Of a stretch of DNA of 5,282 nt, positions 1-4,291 are shown one piece after another. Source of the DNA: Deltaproteobacteria bacterium (GTDB lineage Bacteria; Desulfobacterota; Desulfovibrionia; Desulfovibrionales; Desulfovibrionaceae); the NCBI GenBank assembly GCA_025350085.1, contig JANXYI010000010.1, positions 1 to 5,282 on the forward strand. Reading direction: 5' to 3'. The translations under genes and the position numbers were made by a program. Numbering within the stretch: position 1 is the stretch's first letter; each line of letters starts with the position of its first letter. The notes below the pieces were generated by a model. That model saw only the letters and a list, made by a program, of their open reading frames with translations. It did no database searches and was not told the origin of the DNA.

Positions 1-30
1 AAAAAAAGGGAGGCTTGCGGCCTCCCCTTT
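1..30 (-). terminator. Rho-independent terminator of the homocysteine biosynthesis gene
   Basis: Read on the minus strand, a perfect 7-bp stem (GGGAGGC, 26 to 20, paired with GCCTCCC, 14 to 8) closes a 5-nt loop and is followed at once by at least seven T residues, which run into the window edge. The stem begins 8 bases after the stop codon of the minus-strand gene. This is a textbook intrinsic terminator. Because it follows so closely, the gene is probably the last of its transcription unit. Confidence 0.93.
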
Positions 31-33
31 GCG

Positions 34-1206
34 TCATATGGACTGTATCTTATCCTGCGGCTCGGAGAGCAGGAACTTGCCCTCCTCGATCCATTTCTTG
101 AGCGTCTCGGCGATTTCAAGGGAAATGGTGTAGCTGGTCACAGGCACCGTGGGCGTCTTGCGCTCGTTGACCACGATGGAGCCGCTTTTCAGCTCCTCGA
201 AGGTCGCATAGCCGAGGCTGCGGCTGATGCCGTTGGGATAGTCGTACCCGTAGTCCTTGATGGGCATCTGGATGTCCGCGTCCGAGACGCCGGTGAACCA
301 GGCCATGTCCTCGTCCAGGATGGGGATGGGGATGCCCACGCCCATGTTCAGCGAGCAGCCGTAGCCCACGAGCGACACGCCGCGCACATAGCGCGCGTCC
401 ATGCCCTTGAGGTTGCCCTTGAGCATGAGCGTGCCCGAGGCCGAGAGCGGGATGCCGCGCTCGTTTCTCTGGGGCTTGGCGTTGTGCTGGGAGCCTGCGC
501 CGATGACATAGCCCACGCCGCCGCCCATGAAGATCCGCGTCCCCAGGCCGATGGTGCGAAGAAAGGGGTCGTTGAACAGGGGCGAGAGCTGGCCCGAGGT
601 GGCGTAGTTGGCGTTGCGGCAGCCGGGCTTGAGCGGACCCATATAGGTATAGATGGTCCGGCCGGACATGTTCACGGCGCAGTTGTAATTCTGGTAGCAG
701 TTGCGCGGGTTGAGCAGCCAGGTGTTGGGCAGGCTGGCGAGGGTCACGTCCTTTTCCAGGTCCTTGCGCGGATAGCAGTCCGTGCCGTAGGCCTTGGCGC
801 GCAGGCGCACGGGCTTGCCGCGCAGCAGGTCCTCGATGACATGCCCGCCGCCATAGGCGAAGCGGCCGGGGTAGACCTTGTTCAGGGGGTCGTCCGCGCT
901 GGGCTCGGTGGCGCCGCAATAGGCGTCCACGGCGGCCAGGCCCGCGTAGCAGGGCACGTTGTTCAGCCAGACCTGGCTGGCCTTCATCAAGGGCGGCTCC
1001 TGGCCGAAATTGAACAGCAGGCCCGAGGAGCACATGGGCGAGAAGGTGCCCGTGGTGACCACGTCGACCTCTTTGGCGGCCTTGGTCTTGCCCAGGCGCT
1101 TCACGGTCTCGATCATTTCCTCGGCCGTGAGCACCACGGCCTTGCCCTTCTTGATGCGCTCGTTGATCTCGGCGATGGTCTTTCCGGTCTTGGCTTTCCC
1201 GGCCAT
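34..1206 (-). CDS. Homocysteine biosynthesis protein, DUF39/HcyBio family (aspartate-semialdehyde sulfurtransferase type)
   Basis: A 390-residue soluble protein with no signal peptide or membrane segment. I recognise it as the DUF39/COG1900 family. Members in methanogens (MA1821) and sulfate reducers make L-homocysteine from L-aspartate semialdehyde and a sulfide-derived sulfur, usually with a small NIL-domain ferredoxin partner. Conserved-looking features are TGTFSPMCSSG (residues 52-62, Cys59), the Gly-rich YGGGHVIEDLLRGKPV (118-133), AKAYGTDCYP (137-146, Cys144), a Cys-rich stretch with Cys170, Cys176 and Cys196, and a Gly-rich FMGGGVGYVIGAG (226-238). Cys59 and Cys144 are the likely counterparts of the two cysteines reported essential in the archaeal protein; this alignment is by eye. 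Archaeal members carry C-terminal CBS domains, which are absent here, so this is the short form. The ATG has GGAGG only 4 bases upstream (1211-1215). The ferredoxin partner is not in the window, and no SAM or SAH riboswitch is visible upstream. Family call sure; exact reaction inferred. Confidence 0.88.
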   Translation of the reverse strand: MAGKAKTGKTIAEINERIKKGKAVVLTAEEMIETVKRLGKTKAAKEVDVVTTGTFSPMCSSGLLFNFGQEPPLMKASQVWLNNVPCYAGLAAVDAYCGATEPSADDPLNKVYPGRFAYGGGHVIEDLLRGKPVRLRAKAYGTDCYPRKDLEKDVTLASLPNTWLLNPRNCYQNYNCAVNMSGRTIYTYMGPLKPGCRNANYATSGQLSPLFNDPFLRTIGLGTRIFMGGGVGYVIGAGSQHNAKPQRNERGIPLSASGTLMLKGNLKGMDARYVRGVSLVGYGCSLNMGVGIPIPILDEDMAWFTGVSDADIQMPIKDYGYDYPNGISRSLGYATFEELKSGSIVVNERKTPTVPVTSYTISLEIAETLKKWIEEGKFLLSEPQDKIQSI

Positions 1207-1241
1207 GTGTCCTCCGCTGCTGGACCCTGCTTGAAAATGTT

Positions 1242-1269
1242 GGGCGCGCCCGGTGCGGGCCTGCGGCCC
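1242..1269. repeat. Two adjacent G+C-rich inverted repeats between the small ORF and the homocysteine gene
   Basis: GGGCGCGCCC (1242-1251) is a perfect 10-bp palindrome. GGGCC-TGC-GGCCC (1257-1269) is a 5-bp stem with a 3-nt loop and abuts the stop codon of the minus-strand small ORF at 1270-1272. On the minus strand the second dyad comes first and the palindrome follows, then AACATTTTC rather than a true T run. They could form RNA structures that weaken read-through between the two minus-strand genes, or they could reflect base composition alone. Confidence 0.35.
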
Positions 1270-1425
1270 CTAGGCGTCGGCGAGGTGATCAGGCCGGTGC
1301 CGGGGATTTTTCCGCCGCTGGTCAGTCATGGGGCGGCTGGCCGGGGCCAGGCGCTTGCGCACCCGGACCTCGTCCGGCTTGAGGACCACGGTGAAGACCG
1401 CGGCCTGGCCCTGTTTGCTGCCCAT
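1270..1425 (-). CDS. Small basic protein of unknown function (51 aa)
   Basis: I do not recognise this protein. The ATG at 1425 has GGAG seven bases upstream (1436-1433 on the minus strand), a good ribosome binding site. In the first 33 codons 32 end in G or C (only AAA breaks the pattern), falling to 13 of 18 in the tail. The same frame upstream of this ATG, open to 1518, has only 15 of 31. That step places the start at 1425 and argues for real coding. The product is basic (12 Lys/Arg against 5 Asp/Glu). It has a hydrophobic beta-like segment AAVFTVVL (residues 8-15), then PDEVRVRKRL (17-26), then a Pro/Arg-rich tail from about residue 31 that looks disordered. There is no signal peptide, Cys motif or membrane helix. 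It points the same way as the homocysteine gene, 63 bases upstream of it, so the two may be co-transcribed. It could also be a chance ORF in GC-rich DNA. Confidence 0.5.
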   Translation of the reverse strand: MGSKQGQAAVFTVVLKPDEVRVRKRLAPASRPMTDQRRKNPRHRPDHLADA

Positions 1426-1453
1426 AGCCTTGCTCCGGACTGTTTGAACACGC

Positions 1454-1462
1454 TCTGGAAAA
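1454..1462 (-). promoter_or_regulatory. Near-match DnaA box (TTTTCCAGA)
   Basis: On the minus strand this reads TTTTCCAGA, one mismatch (C to G at position 8) from the perfect boxes in the same region. It starts exactly 21 bp from the perfect box at 1475 and in the same orientation, so the two would sit on the same face of the helix. That spacing is the main reason to list it. Confidence 0.4.
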
Positions 1463-1474
1463 AACCGCCCAGGC

Positions 1475-1483
1475 TGTGGAAAA
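1475..1483 (-). promoter_or_regulatory. DnaA box (TTTTCCACA)
   Basis: Plus strand TGTGGAAAA, minus strand TTTTCCACA: a full match to TTWTNCACA. It lies 211 bp before the dnaA start codon and upstream of the start of the small minus-strand gene, so bound DnaA could affect both divergent units. Confidence 0.72.
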
Positions 1484-1567
1484 CCAGCCCGCACGACGAC
1501 CTCAGGAGCATGGCTCAAAACGCCGCGGTTGGCAATTCTTTTTCCTTGTGGCCCATGCGCTATTCAC

Positions 1568-1596
1568 TTGGCATCGGAGGGGTTTTCGGGTAGTAG
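1568..1596 (+). promoter_or_regulatory. Possible sigma-70-type promoter of dnaA
   Basis: TTGGCA (1568-1573; five of six to TTGACA) is followed after exactly 17 bases by TAGTAG (1591-1596; three of six to TATAAT). Transcription would begin near 1603 and give a leader of about 90 bases that includes the DnaA box at 1655. The -35 and the spacing are good and the -10 is poor. It is the best plus-strand candidate I could find upstream of dnaA. Confidence 0.3.
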
Positions 1597-1608
1597 GTGG
1601 GGTGATGC

Positions 1609-1626
1609 GGGAGGCCCGGGAGGCCC
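1609..1626. repeat. Tandem 9-bp repeat in the dnaA leader
   Basis: GGGAGGCCC occurs twice back to back with no mismatch and no gap. The junction forms the palindrome CCCGGG (1615-1620). It lies between the possible promoter and the DnaA box before the dnaA start. It may be an RNA structure element, a protein site, or a simple duplication in GC-rich DNA. Confidence 0.6.
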
Positions 1627-1654
1627 CCTGTCAGCCCGAAGAATTTCTCCTTGT

Positions 1655-1663
1655 TTTTCCACA
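1655..1663 (+). promoter_or_regulatory. DnaA box (TTTTCCACA) in the dnaA leader
   Basis: Full match to TTWTNCACA on the plus strand, ending 30 bp before the dnaA GTG. It sits in an A+T-rich patch (about 1639-1670). DnaA bound here would lie between promoter and gene, which suits autorepression, and the adjacent A+T-rich DNA could be where strands open. Confidence 0.75.
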
Positions 1664-1693
1664 AATTGGACGAAGGATACAGGCCACAGGACC

Positions 1694-2983
1694 GTGAAGA
1701 AAGCCCTGCGCGAACACCTTGCCGGTTCCTGCACCGAGCACGAACTGAAACGCTGGTTCGATCCCCTGGACATTGAAAAGTCCGGGGACGGCCGCGAGGT
1801 GCGCGTCGCCTTTCCGCACAGCTATTTCGCCCAGTGGTTCGCCGGACGCATGCAGGACCGCTTCGAGGCCGAGCTACACCGCTTCCAGGGCGCACCCTGC
1901 GACATAAGCTACGTCACCCCGGGCTCGCGGCGCGGCAGCGGCCCTGGACCGGCTCCGGCGCCCAGGAAGCTCTGCTTCCCCTTTGACGCCCAGTACAGCT
2001 TCGAGAGCTTCCTGACCAACTCCAAAAACTATTTCCCGCTCGAGACCGCGCGCCAGGTGGCCCGGGACGGCTCGGCCCAGTTCAACCCCTTTGTCATCTG
2101 CGGCAAGTCCGGGTCGGGCAAGAGCCACCTGCTGAAAGCCATTGCCAACGAGATGGCCAAGCACCATCCCCTGACGGAGATACTGGTGACCACGGGCGAG
2201 GGCCTGCGCTCCATCCTGTCCCAGGGCGACGCCCTCACTGCCCGCGGCCTTGTCTCCGGCCACCGGTTCCTGCTTGTGGACGACATCCACTGGCTGGCCG
2301 GGGACGACAGGCTCCAGCAGGAACTGCTCGTCGTCTTCAACCAGTTCCATGACGGGCACAGGCAGATGGTCTTCACCTGCCAGGACCGCATCGGCGCATA
2401 CGAGGACCTGATCCCGACCCTGCGTTCGCGCCTGGAGGGCGGCCTGGTGGTCAGCCTCAAGCAGCCGGACATGGAGGTGCGCGTGGCGCTCATCCAGGAG
2501 CGCGTGCGGGCCAAGAAGCTGCCGCTCAGCAAGGAGCAGATCCTGCTGCTCGCCCAGCGCTTCCAGAACTTCCGGGCGCTCAACGGCATCCTGATCAAGC
2601 TGCTGGCCTTCCGCGAGCTGGTCCGGAAGGACATCTCGGCGCGCGATTTCGAACACATCCTGTCCAACACCGAGGAGCGCGACCTGCCCAAGGTCACGGC
2701 GGACAGCGTCATCGAGACCGTGTGCCAGCACTACCAGGTCAAGCGCAAGGACGTCATGGGCGAGGACCGGCGGCAGGGTATTGCCCTGGCCCGGCAGGTG
2801 GCCATGTTCCTCTGCCGGGAACTGCTCGGCCTGTCCTACCCGGCCCTGGGGCGCACCTTTGGCGGCAAGGACCACAGCACGGTCATCTATTCTGTTAAAA
2901 AGATCAAAGAATTGCAGGAAGATGGCAAGGAAATGAAACAGCTGTTGAAAGATTTGAAGGTTCGTTGTCGGCAGGCGGACTAA
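1694..2983 (+). CDS. dnaA: Chromosomal replication initiator protein DnaA
   Basis: DnaA is the AAA+ ATPase that binds DnaA boxes, forms an ATP-dependent filament, melts the origin and helps load the replicative helicase. The protein has 429 residues, shorter than E. coli DnaA (467). Domain I is about residues 1-75. The linker is only about 16 residues and Gly/Pro/Arg-rich (about 77-92). The AAA+ core (about 93-325) has Walker A GKSGSGKS (137-144, Lys143), Walker B LLVDDIHWL (193-201, Asp196-Asp197), box VII LRSRLEGGL (243-251, Arg246 as likely arginine finger) and sensor II NFRALNG (292-298, Arg294). Domain IV (about 335-429) has the DNA-binding signature ARQVAMFLCREL (366-377) and GGKDHSTV (390-397). 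I chose GTG at 1694 because the family begins here (VKKALREHL); the in-frame extension back to 1529 does not look like DnaA. The ribosome site is weak: GAAGGA ends 16 bases before the GTG, and AGGA only 2. DnaA boxes upstream suggest autoregulation. Confidence 0.96.
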   Translation: MKKALREHLAGSCTEHELKRWFDPLDIEKSGDGREVRVAFPHSYFAQWFAGRMQDRFEAELHRFQGAPCDISYVTPGSRRGSGPGPAPAPRKLCFPFDAQYSFESFLTNSKNYFPLETARQVARDGSAQFNPFVICGKSGSGKSHLLKAIANEMAKHHPLTEILVTTGEGLRSILSQGDALTARGLVSGHRFLLVDDIHWLAGDDRLQQELLVVFNQFHDGHRQMVFTCQDRIGAYEDLIPTLRSRLEGGLVVSLKQPDMEVRVALIQERVRAKKLPLSKEQILLLAQRFQNFRALNGILIKLLAFRELVRKDISARDFEHILSNTEERDLPKVTADSVIETVCQHYQVKRKDVMGEDRRQGIALARQVAMFLCRELLGLSYPALGRTFGGKDHSTVIYSVKKIKELQEDGKEMKQLLKDLKVRCRQAD

Positions 2984-3006
2984 AGGCGGTTTTGCCAGCT
3001 GGAACA

Positions 3007-3023
3007 CACAGGCTGTTCCTGTG
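3007..3023 (+). repeat. Small hairpin downstream of dnaA
   Basis: CACAGG (3007-3012) pairs with CCTGTG (3018-3023) around the 5-nt loop CTGTT. It is followed by AAACAAC, not a T run, so it is unlikely to be an intrinsic terminator; it could be an RNA stability or processing element. Confidence 0.4.
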
Positions 3024-3027
3024 AAAC

Positions 3028-3040
3028 AACATGCCATGTT
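3028..3040. promoter_or_regulatory. 13-bp dyad AACATG-C-CATGTT, possible operator
   Basis: A perfect 6-bp inverted repeat around a single central C, in the non-coding DNA 86 bases before dnaN. A one-base spacer is too tight for an RNA loop, so if it is functional it is more likely a protein-binding site on DNA. No known operator is recognised. Confidence 0.35.
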
Positions 3041-3112
3041 TGTAAGAGAGTGAATAAATCACGGATGTTGCCACTGTTGCGAACAAACCGGCGCTGCTCA
3101 TAGAAGCCATCC

Positions 3113-3118
3113 AAGGAG
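3113..3118 (+). promoter_or_regulatory. Ribosome binding site that selects the dnaN start
   Basis: AAGGAG lies 7 bases before the ATG at 3126 but only 3 bases before another, out-of-frame ATG at 3122. The spacing favours 3126, the start that gives the clamp protein. From 3122 a six-codon peptide would be read, ending at TAA (3140-3142). Confidence 0.85.
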
Positions 3119-3125
3119 AATATGT

Positions 3126-4289
3126 ATGTTTGTGAAGGTTAACCGTGACGAGATCATTGAGGGCCTGCAGAAGTCCGCGGGCATCATTCCGGCCAAGACC
3201 GGAGCGGCCTTCCTGCGCAGCATCTGGCTGGAGGCGGCTGACGGCAGCCTGAAGATCATGTCCACGGACTCCAGCCTGGAGTTCTGCGGCGAGTACCCGG
3301 CCAGGGTAGACACGCCGGGCCGGGTGGGTGTGCAGGGCCGGGCCTTCTGCGACCTGGTGCGCAAGCTGCCGCCAGGGGAGTTGACCCTCAAGGCTGACGG
3401 CGAGGGCAAGAACGTGCTGGTGGAGCAGGGCAGCCGCAAATACAAGCTGCCCGCCAACGAGCCGGACTGGTTCCAGGCCTTCACGCCGTTCCCTGAGGGC
3501 GAGACCGTGTTCTGGAGCGGCGATTTCCTGCACGAGATCATCGACAAGATCGGCTTCTGCATCAGCGAGGAGGACAGCATGGAGGCCATCGCCTGCCTGT
3601 ACCTCAAGCCCGAGCAGGACGCCTCTGGCAAGCGCGTGGAGGTCTGCGGTCTGAATGGTCACCAGTTCGCCATGTTCACCTTTGTCAACGACGACATATT
3701 TGCTCTGCTCCCGCGCGAGGGAGCGCTCATCCAGCGCAAATATCTGTCTGAACTGAAAAAATGGCTGGGTGCTGAGGAAATAGAGCTGTCCCTGGGTGAA
3801 AAAAGGCTCTTTTTGCGCAGCGGCGACCACCGCGAGACCTTCAGCCTGCCGCTGTCGTTCTACCAGTATCCCAACTACCAGGGCTTCTTGTCCAAGCTCA
3901 AGGACCCGTCCGCGTCAAGGCTCACCGTTAACCGCTCTGAGCTCATGGAATCCCTGGAGCGCATCAGCATCTTCAACACCGAGAGCAACCGCTGCACATA
4001 CTTCCTGTTCAGCCCAGGCGAGGTAGTGCTCTACAGCCAGGGCCAGGACGTGGGCACGGCCCAGGAGCCGCTCAGCGCCGCCTTCCAGGGCGATCTGCAG
4101 CGCATTGCCTTCCCCACCAGGAACCTGATCGAGATCCTCTCGCACTATGCCTCGGAGCAGGTGACCTTCACCCTCACCGGGGCCGAGGCCCCCTGCGGCA
4201 TCGCCGGGGACAAGGACGCGAACTACAATGTCATCATCATGCCCATGATGATCCAGGACGAGACCTACTACGCCGAGGAAAACGCCTAG
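3126..4289 (+). CDS. dnaN: DNA polymerase III beta subunit (sliding clamp)
   Basis: The ring-shaped clamp encircles DNA as a homodimer, tethers polymerase III, and is the docking platform for repair polymerases, MutS, ligase and DnaA-regulating factors. The protein is 387 residues against 366 in E. coli, with three repeated clamp folds (about 1-120, 125-255, 260-375). Recognisable parts are the N-terminal MFVKVNRDEIIEGLQK, the mid-domain GLNGHQFA (175-182, matching TDGHRLA of other clamps), QYPNY (247-251, matching the FPDY segment), and the near-terminal NVIIMPM (368-374, matching VVMPM). About 13 residues, MIQDETYYAEENA, follow that motif where most clamps end after two; this tail is acidic. 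At the peptide-binding pocket, E. coli Arg176 and Leu177 appear as Gln180 and Phe181. The start has a good AAGGAG 7 bases upstream. Only 2 bases separate the stop from gyrB, so the two are almost certainly one operon. Confidence 0.95.
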   Translation: MFVKVNRDEIIEGLQKSAGIIPAKTGAAFLRSIWLEAADGSLKIMSTDSSLEFCGEYPARVDTPGRVGVQGRAFCDLVRKLPPGELTLKADGEGKNVLVEQGSRKYKLPANEPDWFQAFTPFPEGETVFWSGDFLHEIIDKIGFCISEEDSMEAIACLYLKPEQDASGKRVEVCGLNGHQFAMFTFVNDDIFALLPREGALIQRKYLSELKKWLGAEEIELSLGEKRLFLRSGDHRETFSLPLSFYQYPNYQGFLSKLKDPSASRLTVNRSELMESLERISIFNTESNRCTYFLFSPGEVVLYSQGQDVGTAQEPLSAAFQGDLQRIAFPTRNLIEILSHYASEQVTFTLTGAEAPCGIAGDKDANYNVIIMPMMIQDETYYAEENA

Positions 4290-4291
4290 CC

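Larger units (their letters stand above)
1426..1693. other. Candidate oriC / dnaA control region
   Basis: This non-coding stretch lies directly upstream of dnaA, a common place for a bacterial chromosomal origin. It holds two perfect matches to the DnaA-box consensus TTWTNCACA, facing opposite ways (1475-1483 minus, 1655-1663 plus). There is a one-mismatch box at 1454-1462 and a two-mismatch site CTATTCACT at 1560-1568. Its A+T content exceeds that of the flanking genes in two patches: about 1533-1547, and about 1639-1670 (roughly two thirds A+T, just before the dnaA start). The latter could serve as an unwinding element or simply be a leader. Two perfect boxes is a small number for an origin; the region may only be the autoregulated dnaA promoter, with further boxes outside the window. 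A GC-skew switch over the whole chromosome would settle it. Confidence 0.5.
2984..3125 (+). other. dnaA-dnaN intergenic region
   Basis: These 142 bases hold no ORF of note. Present are the palindrome CCAGCTGG (2995-3002), a hairpin (3007-3023), a dyad (3028-3040), a direct repeat TGTTGC-CAC-TGTTGC (3066-3080) overlapping the small dyad TGTT-GCG-AACA (3075-3085), and a one-mismatch DnaA-box-like site on the minus strand, TTATTCACT (3049-3057). The middle is A+T-rich around GTGAATAAATCA (3050-3061). I could not identify a convincing -35/-10 pair for dnaN. No T-rich terminator follows dnaA, so read-through from dnaA into dnaN is likely. Confidence 0.6.

Noticed and set aside
116..1033. Minus-strand 305-codon frame within the homocysteine gene
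   Set aside because: Out-of-frame overlap with the real gene; the product is Arg/His/Pro-rich low-complexity sequence typical of a shadow frame.
1207..1269. SAM or SAH riboswitch upstream of the homocysteine gene
   Set aside because: I looked for one because methionine-pathway genes often carry them, but only 63 bases separate the two minus-strand ORFs and I see no riboswitch core, just G+C-rich dyads.
1306..1315. DnaA-box-like TTTTCCGCC
   Set aside because: Two mismatches at conserved positions and inside the probable small gene.
1426..1518. N-terminal extension of the small minus-strand ORF to 1518
   Set aside because: Third-position G+C drops to about half in this part and it contains the DnaA boxes, so the start at 1425 is preferred.
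484..1593. Long plus-strand open frame (369 codons) over the homocysteine gene and beyond
   Set aside because: It lies antisense to a gene with clear family motifs; the product is Gly/Ala/His-rich with no recognisable domain, a common artefact of GC-rich DNA.
1529..1693. Upstream in-frame extension of dnaA from an ATG at 1529
   Set aside because: The 55 added residues (Gly/Pro/Ser-rich) do not resemble DnaA, and they would run through a perfect DnaA box, the tandem repeat and the possible promoter. The family start matches GTG at 1694.
3007..3023. Intrinsic terminator after dnaA
   Set aside because: The 6-bp stem is followed by AAACAAC, not a T run.
1874..3037. Minus-strand 387-codon frame opposite dnaA
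   Set aside because: Antisense to dnaA, whose AAA+ and DNA-binding motifs are plain; no domain recognised in the antisense product.
2904..3830. Minus-strand 308-codon frame opposite the dnaA end and dnaN
   Set aside because: Antisense to dnaN and spans the intergenic region without a recognisable start context or domain.
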